Positions 1 to 9,438 of a stretch of 64,000 nucleotides of DNA are shown piece by piece. The notes under the pieces are model-generated. The model saw only the letters and a list, made by a program, of their open reading frames with translations. It did not search any database and was not told where the DNA came from. Made by a program: the position numbers and the translations under genes. The first letter of the stretch is position 1. Each line of letters starts with the position of its first letter. Source of the DNA: Ophiosphaerella korrae (lineage: Eukaryota > Ascomycota > Dothideomycetes > Pleosporales > Phaeosphaeriaceae); contig JALNQF010000085.1 in the NCBI GenBank assembly GCA_028456385.1, forward strand, positions 62,001 through 126,000. Reading direction: 5' to 3'.

Positions 1-680
1 GAACGTCTATGATGATATGAGAACCTGCTACCCGTAAATGAATGAAATACTTACTGCGGAACTCGATTCTTGACTCATTTTTCCAGAATCGTCAGTTCGT
101 AGTGTTGTGGTATCTACTACCCATGATGTCCCATTCTTTGATAAATTTCTCACATCCGTGTCATACTGAGTCACTTTATGAACTCCCGTTTTGATAGCAG
201 TATCTTGAATATAATTTTTTAAAACACTGTGCAATACAAATTCTTCAGTGCCGGTCGGGAAGGGATTCAGTGTCGTTTCAAGTAGTCGAGTGCTAACATT
301 ATTCTTTAGACCGACGTAGCAGGGACTATATTAGATCCGTTAATCCAACTCATTTTTTACGATATAACACATACCCTGGTGGCGCATGTATAAGCTTCTC
401 ATTTTTGCGACCGTCATCTAAGTAGGTGATTGTAACTTTCGAAACCGGAACGGATGTATATACAGGATCTAATGGTTTTTGTTCATCATAGAGCCTTTGG
501 TATAGTCAGAACTTAGTTTATGATGGCTCAAACCAGGCAACCTGATTACCATATGCCTCCTGCTGCGCCAGATCGCTCATAAACCGTCACATCGATACCT
601 TCCTTGAGAAGATGCGCAGCAGCAACGACTCCACTAATACCAGCTCCTATAACTGCAACTCTCTTCCTTGGTTGGGCCAT
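1..680 (-). CDS. Flavin-containing monooxygenase, 5' part (gene runs off the window)
   Basis: Start codon at 680-678. The first residues are MAQPRKRVAVIGAGISG, a classic FAD-binding GxGxxG Rossmann loop, followed by a GGIW turn typical of fungal FMO-like enzymes. Exons are 680-550, 494-375, 325-55 and 6-1; introns of 55, 49 and 48 bp have GT-AG ends and keep the frame. After the second splice the protein reads WLYDEQKPLDP, then APPGPCYVGLKNN, as expected for FMO-family proteins. Members use NADPH and O2 to oxygenate soft nucleophiles (N or S) or to carry out Baeyer-Villiger reactions; the substrate cannot be told from the visible part. The gene is divergent from the TauD-type dioxygenase at 1251, so the two may share a promoter. 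The C-terminal NADPH-binding half lies outside the window. Confidence 0.85.
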
Positions 681-1250
681 GTTGATTTTCAAATTTGGTT
701 CTGGAAAAGATATCAACACTAACAATTCAGGAGTTGATATCTGCTATCAATTTCCAAGCCTCGACTCGAGTATCTACGATGAATTGGGAGATCGTGTGAT
801 CCTGGTCTGACCGAATCTCGGAATCTCGATTTATCAGCAAGAAATATCTTCCCATACGAGCATGCAAGTGAGTAGATCGCCATTGTGGATATGAATAGCA
901 CAATAGTTTGCTCGGAACCATCTACAGCCCATAAAGTCGACAGAGCTACCGAAAGCGAATGCATTGCCCTGTCACTTAGCGTAACTGACATGTTATGGAG
1001 TGCTAGGGTTGAGGCGGGTTTCGTACGATCGATAAGGCGAGACACGCTCACTGGGTGTTCGCCATCTACCTGATGAATGAGGTGATTTGACCCCGCAACA
1101 CTAACGCAGCAACCACCACGTGACCCACCATGCTGGCCCACCAGATGTTTGACACGCATTAGTGAGCGTGCAGTACCCGAGTAAAATGTCCGAGGCATAC
1201 AGGTATAAGATCAACAGGAAAATAATGCTTCGGTCGTCACGACAATTACA
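681..1250. promoter_or_regulatory. Divergent promoter region between monooxygenase and dioxygenase
   Basis: This 570-bp gap separates two genes transcribed away from each other. Open frames across it have no recognisable similarity or low-complexity coding signature. It is the only place for both promoters, so shared control is plausible, but I see no decisive named operator. Confidence 0.5.
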
Positions 1251-2548
1251 ATGGCGCCAATTGCACTCCCTATCCACGAGAGTATTCAGCAGAAAGATAC
1301 CGTCCAACCTATCAAGGACAGTCTTGGTCTCCCAGAAGCTACGAGAAATAGACTAGAGAAGGCAGGTATCGATCTGTCTAACGGCTACCCACACAGACCA
1401 GCAAAGCCACTATACCTTGACGATGTGTATAAAATTAGAGACTATGATCGCGAGTATGTCGATCCTGGTACCAGAGCTGATCCAGAGAAGAAAGCCCTCC
1501 TTGGTGCAGCCAAGGAAGTCATCCACCTAACATCACATATCGGAACTGAGATCGTCGGGCTTCAGCTAAAGGACCTCACGGATCAACAGAAAGACGAACT
1601 TGGCCTCCTAATTGCGGAGAGGAGTGTTGTGTTCTTCCGAGATCAGGACATTTCCCCGCAACAGCAGAAGAAGTTGGGCGAATGGTATGGTGAGATCGAA
1701 GTCCACGTGAGTATACCTTTATACAAACGAAAACGGCATTGCTAATGACGAATAGCCACAAGTTCCATCTGTACCAGGAGTCATCGGTACAACTGTGATA
1801 TGGCCAGCTCTCCAGGCGACCGAGTTCCCAGCCAGTTTCAGGCAGACTGGCGGAGCGTCGCGGTGGCACACTGACCTCGTTCATGAGCGTCAACCCGCAG
1901 GGTATGTTCCGATATCATATGCTAGTAACGCAACGCTGACGAGGACAAGTGTAACCCATCTTCACAATGATACGATTCCAAAGATCGGTGGTGACACTCT
2001 CTGGGCATCAGGTTACGCAGCTTACGAGAAGCTCTCCCCAGGATTCCGTAAGATTATCGATGGGAAGGAGGCCGTATATCGCAGTGCTCATCCCTATCTG
2101 GATCGCAAGAACCCGACGGCAGGACCGAAATTCATTGAAAGAACTCATCCGCTAGTTCGTGTGCATCCAGCTACAGGGTGGAAGGCGCTGTGGGTTAACC
2201 GTGCAATGACGTCGCGGATCGTAGGACTCGACAAAGCTGAAAGCGATGTAATCTTGAACTATTTGTACGACGTATACGAAACGAATGTTGACATTCAAGT
2301 GCGCTTCAAATGGACCGCAGGGACGTCCGCGCTCTGGGACAACAGGTACTTGGTAGACCGAATGATTGTTGTAGTATTATTTTGCTAATTGTGGCAGGAT
2401 CACGATTCACAATGCCAGCTGGGATTACGAAGGGAATGAGCCGAGGCATGGGACAAGAGTGACAGCACTTGCTGAGAAGCCATTCTTCAAAGCGGACGCG
2501 CCGACAAGGAGGCAGGCCTTGGGCCTTGCTGGGCCTGATGATATCTAA
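1251..2548 (+). CDS. TauD/TfdA-type Fe(II)/2-oxoglutarate-dependent dioxygenase
   Basis: Three exons (1251-1706, 1756-2345, 2398-2548) join to a 398-residue protein, the normal size for fungal taurine/sulfonate dioxygenase-like enzymes. The Fe(II) facial triad is visible: H190-x-D192 in the segment SRWHTDLVHE, and H353 in ITIHNASWDY. The arginine that binds the 2-oxoglutarate carboxylate is R365 or R369 in PRHGTRVTAL. The family hydroxylates a carbon next to a sulfonate, amine or other group, releasing succinate and CO2. The substrate is unknown here: fungal members act on taurine, alkyl sulfonates and various natural products. Both introns (49 and 52 bp) have GT-AG ends, and each splice restores the family's continuous core. 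It is divergent from an FMO and lies upstream of a GST-like gene and a permease, which suggests a small accessory catabolic block. Confidence 0.9.
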
Positions 2549-3083
2549 GGGATAGAAATGAATGCTCTGGAGGAAGTCGAGTTGAGTTGACCAGAATCCC
2601 CGCTAGTTATTAGTGGATATGCAAGTCCGAGCTTCTTGCCCAGAACATCCTCAACAGTACTGCCTGAGTGCAATTTCTCCAAGTCCTACCTCGATGTATT
2701 ATTTCCGGGGCGCAGTATAGCTAGGCGTAACTTCTCCAGTTCGAGCCGCCTAGTAACCCAATCACCATGAGTTTGCTGCTCTCGGCCGAGGAGCACTTGA
2801 CTAGATACGCCAGCTTCATGACAAACTACGACAAAGAGAAGGCCCTTTTGGGCAATGTTGAATAGGTATCTGGGGACGTAATGGTTGCCTAAAAGTAAAT
2901 CAACCAATGAAGATAAATATTGAGGCACTATCGATGAAATGCAAGGCTAACGATTATCATGCACTATCCTCTATACTAATTAACAATCAAACCGGGACAT
3001 CTTTACATCCGACGTCGATCGGTTCCATCTTCTTCATAATACCACCCACATCGAAAAAAAAAACGAAATTACCTACATGCAAC
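2549..3083. other. Intergenic, no gene seen
   Basis: 535 bp between the dioxygenase stop and the GST start codon. The longest frame (2686-2928, minus) resembles nothing I know. The last part, directly before the GST start, contains an A-run (about 3056-3064) typical of a fungal 5' leader. Confidence 0.5.
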
Positions 3084-3803
3084 ATGACCTCACCAAAACT
3101 CATAGTCCACCACCTTCAAGTTGGCCAAGGCGAACGCATCCCATGGCTCCTCGAAGAGCTCAACATTCCCTATGAGCTCCAACTCTACCAACGCGCACCA
3201 TTATTCTCCCCACCCGAGCTAAAAGCCAAACACCCCATGGGCGCAGCGCCAGTCCTGGACGACCTAACCGACCCCAACAACTCCATCACTCTCGCAGAGT
3301 CCGGCGCAATCTGTGAATACATAATCTACAAATACGCCAACGGCCGCCTTGCGCTTCCACCATCCCACAAGAACTTCGCGGACTACTTGTACTGGTTCCA
3401 CTTCAGCAATGCATCACTCCAACCTGGGTTGTCCCGCCACATGCAGAGCCGAGGCATGGGCGAGAACGATCCCAGACACAAGAGCAACAATGCGCGTCTC
3501 ATGAATGCCGTTCAGCACGTTAATACTCGCCTTCTGGCTACTGGCGCATGGCTGGCCGGTGACGAATTTACTGCCGCGGATGTGATGATGGGGTGGTGCT
3601 TCACCACGATGCGCAAGTTTGAGCCGATGGATTTCACCGAGTATGAGGGCATTTTGAACTGGCTGCAGCGCATTGGCCAACGGGACGCGTATAGGCGTGC
3701 AATGGACAAGGGAGATCCGCAGCTAGATGTAGATGATGGGCTCAGTGCGAAGGGGCCCCCGTTGATGGAGGCGTTTGCGAAAGCGGTGGGGTTGAAGAAG
3801 TGA
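3084..3803 (+). CDS. Glutathione S-transferase-like protein
   Basis: Single exon, 239 residues. The start is placed at MTSPKLIVHHLQVGQGERI because the thioredoxin-fold N-domain begins there; an upstream in-frame ATG at 2907 would add 59 residues of no-homology leader. The N-domain shows the GST pattern PMGAAPVLDD followed by LAESGAICEYI (the Glu-Ser pair that contacts the glutathione gamma-glutamyl group). The C-domain is helical, with the usual ADVMMGWCF helix around the conserved aspartate. GSTs conjugate glutathione to electrophiles or act as peroxidases; the subclass here is uncertain. It sits between an oxygenase and a permease, which fits handling a reactive oxidation product. Confidence 0.88.
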   Translation: MTSPKLIVHHLQVGQGERIPWLLEELNIPYELQLYQRAPLFSPPELKAKHPMGAAPVLDDLTDPNNSITLAESGAICEYIIYKYANGRLALPPSHKNFADYLYWFHFSNASLQPGLSRHMQSRGMGENDPRHKSNNARLMNAVQHVNTRLLATGAWLAGDEFTAADVMMGWCFTTMRKFEPMDFTEYEGILNWLQRIGQRDAYRRAMDKGDPQLDVDDGLSAKGPPLMEAFAKAVGLKK

Positions 3804-3951
3804 GCGATTTATGCCATGGGTTGGGAGGTTGCTGATAAGCTCAGGGAGAAAAATGTGAAAAGGCAGATGCAGAAATTGTGATTGCATAGAGGGATGTTTA
3901 TAGAATGAGTAGACCCGACTCCTGTACACAACTGTACACAATCAAAGCTCC

Positions 3952-5760
3952 TTAGAATCCACGCGCTTCTCTATTCACAACGGGGACTTCGAATTTCTTC
4001 CTTCCGTTGATAAAGTAGTATGCGCCGCCGATAACCACCCAGCCCATCATGACCACGATGGAGTAGTTCATGTTCTGTGGCGTGACAGGCATTAGCGTTG
4101 GAAACGTCGAGAATACCATAGCCAATACAAGCCATGCACACGCAAGCAGATTGAGTACCAGCCCAAGGGTATTGGGCAATTTAAATCTTCCAAACTCGTG
4201 GGATGCGAACTTTGGACGACCGTAGATCATGAAGTACACAATCGGCACGAGGTAGGAAGCGTATAGACCAAGAATGGCCATGGATAGGATAGCGTTGAAG
4301 GCAGTGGTGTTGCCGAGATAGATAAACCCGAGCAACATTTGAAGGAGCGTAATCATAACGACTGATCGCACGGGCACCTGCGAAGAGGGACTGACGTGTG
4401 AAAAGTAGTGGTCGAATGGTATAGCTTTATCGCGAGCAAAGGCCCAAAATGTGCGAGATGTCGATGTGATTCCAGCAGTTGCAGCGGCGATAGCGATGAT
4501 GGTGAGGACAAGGCTTAGCAGTATTGCTCCAACCTTGGAGTTTGTCGCATCGAAGAATACTTGAATGAATGGGAAGCCGGTAGGTGTTGCTAGTACCTTC
4601 TCCAATGGACCAACACAGAAAAGCAGCATAATGCAGTATGCCAGTCCGAGGATACCATTTACAATAACACTGCCAACCATCGCAAGAGGAACATCTCGGG
4701 ACGCGTGAGGCATCTCTTCAGCGAGATGGCATGCCGCATCATAGCCTAAGATAGGATATACAGCTGAGAGCAAACCGACCAGCCATGCGACGCCAGTACT
4801 AGACCAGCCGCTGCTGTTTGAGACCTCAGTGAAAACGAAGGATGATGTGTTCTTGGGTGCCATAACGCCGAGCACTACCATGACAGCAACAAGGCCAACG
4901 ATATGTAGCACGCCTATCATTGTAATTAGTTTATTTTCTGCTTCCATGTGTAGGATAGCCTTACCGGACACCAGATTTGCTGTTGGTAGAACCCTCGCAC
5001 CCCAGATATTCAGAGCTGCGCTATACACAAGTACAGCCCAGTACAGTAGAAGGCTTTGCCATCTCGCCGGAATATACGACTCGTTATTTAGGACGATATA
5101 GCCTTGAATCTGTAAGGCAGTAGCAAAAGCAGAGGATGCAGTCAAAACGACTTGGCCGCCAACGTTGATCCAACCTAGGAACCACGATGCCACACTTCTT
5201 GACGATGCTGGTGAAAGTGCTGCGACCCAATGATACTGACCTGTGAACTATTAGCAACGAAGCGTAAACCAATATTGGCTAGGGAAAGATTGAGCCGTAG
5301 GTATCCCCTTTCTGAGGCCTAACAACCAAGGCGACTCGCATAGAAGATCAGGTACGCACCTCCTGCGGTTGGGTATATTGATGCAATTTCGCCTAACGAG
5401 CAGGCAATTGCGATGGAGCAGATAACCGATGCGAGGCTTTCGTTGTTAGGGCTCTTCTCCAACAAGAGATCTTCCTAGAACATACAGATTGAAGAACAAG
5501 CAAGGGGCACCTCCTGTTGTCAATGCTGTTGCCATGACAGTTGCTATTGCCTCCCATGTTGCCATCAAGCACAAACACAGGCATCCCAACGACCATATCG
5601 AGTAGGATCTGCGTAACTCTTGGACATGACCAAGCTGTGCAAGCTGTTCATTGTCTGTCTGGTGTGTGTATGTATGCTTGAGCTCCGATTCTGCCATTTC
5701 GATGTGTTGTGGTTGGTCAAGTTTGGGTTCCAGGTTTGCCATGTTGAGTTTGCGATCCAT
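3952..5760 (-). CDS. APC-family amino acid / choline-type permease
   Basis: Exons 5760-5486, 5436-5360 and 5240-3952. A further intron is likely at 4964-4914: it is exactly 51 bp, begins GTAAGG, ends TAG and lacks a stop, so it hides inside an open frame. Without it the protein is 529 residues, with it spliced in 546; 529 suits the family better. The protein has a hydrophilic N-terminus, then about twelve hydrophobic helices. It contains the family's EIASIYPTAGGQYHW segment and DAACHLAEEMPHASRDVP, a hallmark of fungal GABA/choline/polyamine permeases (UGA4/HNM1-like). It is a plasma-membrane or vacuolar H+-coupled importer of an amine or amino acid. Its 3' end converges with the GST gene, 148 bp apart. 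Confidence 0.88.
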
Positions 5761-7046
5761 TGGTATCTTATAACCAGGTCGTTATCAGCGGCGTTGCAAT
5801 GAACTCCCGTACCTCTGATGTGGAGATATATCTGCTTCTGGTTGGTATCTATAGATAGGGAGATATCATCAAAAGGTGACCGGAACGGTTCCGATTCTTG
5901 TAACGCTTCTTGGGGCTTAGTTTCATGATAGCGTGCGACCGTCATACTGGAAAACGCGGGGATTTAGTGTATATTTTATGATTGGGTGGTTTCGGTAAAA
6001 TGCTCCAGGACAGCTTGTTTAGATCAGCTTTCAAAAGATTGGACGCTTTGCCCGAATTGGCTTCAAATATGAGAATAACGCCGGTATCTGAGCGAGTGGC
6101 TAGAGGAAGTGCGGAAGCGGAAACCACGCGCATGCTCAAGCTCCTCTAGCTATTCTTTCCGAGCCATTTACTTATCAGCATGCGTTGCTTGAGGCTTATC
6201 TATCTGAACTGGCCTGGTGCTTGTATTAGTTTAAAAGCGCTGAGCAGCATTGCCTTTATCATAGTACATATTTCGAGATAATGGATGATGAGCATGGGCA
6301 GGTTGATCAAACACGTCGGTTAAGCGTGCTCGGTTGAGTTGTTATTGTGCCGAGAGAAGGACTGGCAAGGAGGTTTGATATCAAAAGCCAGACCTTGGGG
6401 ACACTAGGAATGGGATTCAGTGATCTTATGTAGGGAAGACAAGCACCATGCTAGAGTAGTGCACGCGTATCTACAATGAAGCTAGGGTGTCGTGTGACAA
6501 CGCGATGATGGCGTGTGCATCTAGCAAGTCCTGGAATGTGGCTCTGCGATAAAATTTGCATAGCGCATCATGTATGTCAAGAAATAGTCAAACAAAGGTA
6601 GATGTGTGGATTGAGGCTCTGCTCGGAGCAGATCGGGGAAGGCCAGGACCCACTCCGAGCTATTCTCGGAGGCCAAATGCTCATACGCAACGACACGCCA
6701 TGTCGCTGCTAAACCTCAGGTCGGCCTGATGCATCACACCACCCTCTCTGCCGCCGCAGGAGCATGTCGGGCCATCGCCGTAATGGGCTCATGTTGGCCA
6801 TATTCAGGCACAGCGACATGAGCGTGACCTGCAATTGACCTCGCCATGGCGGGCGGGGTCGTGCCTGTCGAATGGTCTGTCATACAAAGGCGGTTCCAAT
6901 GAGATCACTTCACATAAAGCCGGCTTGACCCCTCACTCACACGAGCTTCATACATCTTCGCAAAGCCCCTCACTCATCATACTGTGATCAATTGAGCTCT
7001 ACTCACCTATATTTCCATACTACTGCGCCAGCTACAGCTCCCCATC
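5761..7046. other. Intergenic between divergent permease and orphan gene
   Basis: 1.29 kb without a supported gene. Short frames here (5565-5945 and 5942-6139, minus) are not family-like; the first overlaps the permease first exon in another frame. The stretch must hold both promoters. The last 150 bp before 7047 is a C-rich leader. Confidence 0.45.
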
Positions 7047-7718
7047 ATGGCTGCAAAGTACTCCCGTCGGCCAAGTCACCTATCCGAGCCTATGTCTCCG
7101 AGGACCGTCCCAGAGCTGGCTATCCTTCCCCAGCCCCTCCCGTCCGCAGATATCCCGTGTGGGCAGCTCGTCTCCAAGACCTCCAAGCACAACCCTACCA
7201 CTCTCGAGGACCGCGACTATGACGACATTGGCACGAGATGGTACAAGGACGTCATCTTTTTCAACAGCGAGAACGGTCGCTTTGTTGAGAGCTTCGGCGG
7301 CACTCACCTCTTGCAGAAGCCCCTCGACAAAGGCCAGGAAGCAGGTACAATCGAAGCCGAGGAGCAGCGCGTAAGGCTCCTGAAGGATGCAGACTCAGCC
7401 GTCAAGAAGGTTTGGCAGGACGAAGCATCTAAGAAGTGGATCAAGGAGCAAGGCGAGGCAGGCATAGTAGTCGCCTATCGCCAGGTCTCCAACGCGAGCT
7501 ACAAGCGTGCGCGTCTTGTTGACGTTGGCAACGGCAACTTGGAGGTTGTTCGCGAGGTCGGTGGAGAGGACCATGCAGGCAAGAGGCGAGACTCTACACT
7601 TGACGTGAAGAATACTGACAGCAAGTGGGACACGGTTGGCGTGGTTGTCAGGAAACTCATCGTTGAGGGCGATGATGTGACGCTAGGCGAGGAACTGGGC
7701 GCGTCGTACTGGAACTGA
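7047..7718 (+). CDS. Orphan hydrophilic protein, 223 residues
   Basis: One uninterrupted frame with a good start (ATGGCTGC after a CATC context) and coding-like composition, but I recognise no family. The N-terminal 50 residues are Pro/Ser-rich and look disordered. The middle (about 55-110) reads like a folded domain: DYDDIGTRWYKDVIFFNSE, then FVESFGGTHLL. A charged helical stretch and a beta-like C-terminus (WDTVGVVVRKLIVEGDDVTL) follow. There is no signal peptide, membrane segment or metal site. GC-rich third positions match the housekeeping neighbours, so I take it as a real gene of unknown function. Confidence 0.65.
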   Translation: MAAKYSRRPSHLSEPMSPRTVPELAILPQPLPSADIPCGQLVSKTSKHNPTTLEDRDYDDIGTRWYKDVIFFNSENGRFVESFGGTHLLQKPLDKGQEAGTIEAEEQRVRLLKDADSAVKKVWQDEASKKWIKEQGEAGIVVAYRQVSNASYKRARLVDVGNGNLEVVREVGGEDHAGKRRDSTLDVKNTDSKWDTVGVVVRKLIVEGDDVTLGEELGASYWN

Positions 7719-8005
7719 GAGTTGCGATGAAAACCTCGGAGCTTCTCTCCTCATGGTAATGGCGAGCTTTCTGAGATCGAATACATCTCATGGCTCGCCG
7801 GAGTTTGGGTATACATGGGGTTAATGATAGCATCACAGAATAAAAATAAAAACATCTTCACTTCACCTATTTTGGAGTGCAACCATCTTGCAGTTGAGAT
7901 ATCAGAGCTGAGCAGGAGGAATTTCAACTTCATACCCCAATACTCCCAGTTCAAGCTCAACAGGTTCTCGTAAAAGAGTAGGATAAAAAGCACATCATCT
8001 TCCGA
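7719..8005. other. Convergent 3' region
   Basis: 287-bp AT-rich gap between two convergent stops. It includes an A/T stretch at 7840-7856 suited to 3'-end formation. No gene is seen. Confidence 0.4.
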
Positions 8006-8743
8006 TCAGGCCCGTGAACGAAGTCCCTCACGTCTAGGGCGAACAGGCTTCTCGCTACCATCATCGTCTTCCCTCTTGACTCGTGGCGGCGCATCTTCAA
8101 CAGTCTTCACCCTTTTTTTACCCACCGACTCCTCCTTCTTCACACCAACTCTCTTCACCCCACCACTCCCCACCACCCTCCCACCCGCCAACATCCGCAC
8201 CACAGCCCCAATCTTCCTCTCCCGATTCCTCTCCGCCACCACCACCAACTGCATCAACACGCTAAACCTCTCGGCCCTCCCCAGCCCCTCAAAAAACGCC
8301 TCCGCCACACGATCCCCCTCCAACGCGGCCTTCAAGTCCCCCGGCACCTCCATCGTCGCGGGCCCCGCGTACGCGCGCTCCCACCGCCCATCCGCCTTGG
8401 CCGCTTCCACCGCCCGCAGCCCTGCAGGCCGCATGCGCCCATCCTCAACCAGCCTAGCAACAGTATTCACGTTTTTGCGCGACCAGATGCTCTTCGCGCG
8501 GCGCGGCGTGTAGCGCACGCTCCACCATTTGTCGTCGATGCCGTTGACGCGCCCGTCAATCCAGCCGTAGCAGAGGGCCACCTCGACGGCTTCGGCGGCG
8601 GTGAGGGAGGGGATGCCCGACGCCTTTTTGGCGAGTTGGAGGTGGATGCCGGGGAGGGTGGTGTGGTTGCGGTCGAGGAAGGCGGAGAAGGATGACGCGG
8701 TGGGGAAGGTGTGGGTTGGGAAGTCTGGGGGTGGAGTGGGCAT
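8006..8743 (-). CDS. YdeI/OmdA-like (OmpD-associated) domain protein
   Basis: Single exon. From the ATG at 8743 it encodes 245 residues; the frame is open up to an ATG at 8923 that would add 60 low-complexity Thr/Pro residues, so I prefer 8743. The core matches the YdeI/OmpD-associated family: LALCYGWIDG-type segment (here VALCYGWIDGRVNGIDDKWW), then YTPRRAKSIWSRKNV and DGRMRPAGLRAVEAAKADGRW. The bacterial family is linked to envelope and peptide-stress phenotypes, and its biochemical function is unclear. The C-terminal 70 residues are Lys/Arg/Glu-rich with short basic clusters (KKRVK, RPRRE) that could act as nuclear signals. The family is widespread in bacteria, so ancient transfer to fungi is possible. 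Confidence 0.8.
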   Translation of the reverse strand: MPTPPPDFPTHTFPTASSFSAFLDRNHTTLPGIHLQLAKKASGIPSLTAAEAVEVALCYGWIDGRVNGIDDKWWSVRYTPRRAKSIWSRKNVNTVARLVEDGRMRPAGLRAVEAAKADGRWERAYAGPATMEVPGDLKAALEGDRVAEAFFEGLGRAERFSVLMQLVVVAERNRERKIGAVVRMLAGGRVVGSGGVKRVGVKKEESVGKKRVKTVEDAPPRVKREDDDGSEKPVRPRREGLRSRA

Positions 8744-9438
8744 CGTGGATGAGCGTGGTGCGCGGGGGAGATGGGGTTTATGGGGGAGGCATGGGGTGGT
8801 GGTGGTGGTGGTGGTGGTGCGTAGGAGCGGCGGCATGCATTGTGTATGGAGATGTTGTGGTGGTCGGTCAGACGCGTTGCTGGAGGGCCCAGGGTCGTGG
8901 CTAAGCCAAATCAAGCTCGACATCAGCAGTGGCTTCGTGTTGTGGCATGATATGGAAATCCAACATTTTTTCGTAACGAATCAAATTTACTACTTTCCAT
9001 AACCTTAAAAACGAGCCTATCCCATGTGTCCAAAATACCTGTCTGTATTGATTTTGCCTAGGCAACAGTGAAACCAGACCCAACGAGTGTTTTTGAATAA
9101 AGCACAACTACAGAGAAAGTGAGTCTTCAGGATTTTCATAAGCTTCTTCTACCTGTACGCTATAAAATCCACTGACCGAAACTCTGCAACTGACCTGTTG
9201 TACCGTCCAATTGCAACCAATTACCATCATTCTTTGCTTCCATATCTAGCCCGTCCCGTCCTTGGTCCCAACATTAAAGCCATATCAGGCCCAGTGACTT
9301 GTTAGGCTGACATTTCCTAATCTCGGACCGAATTTTCATCCAATGTGTCTGATGGATATCACCCCCACTCTCCTAATCGTGATACAGAAAACGACGAGGG
9401 TAGTCCTCGTCGCGACGTTGAGGTCAGTCATCATAAAT
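8744..9438. other. Intergenic with a GGT microsatellite
   Basis: About 700 bp. 8796-8818 is a (GGT)n run lying in the alternative N-terminal extension of the YdeI-like gene. The rest (8924-9438) holds no convincing frame. Short C-runs at 9463-9477 fall just inside the next gene's C-terminal coding end. Confidence 0.4.

Noticed and set aside
719..1198. 159-codon minus-strand frame in the FMO/TauD gap
   Set aside because: It has no family resemblance and an erratic composition, and lies in the divergent promoter.
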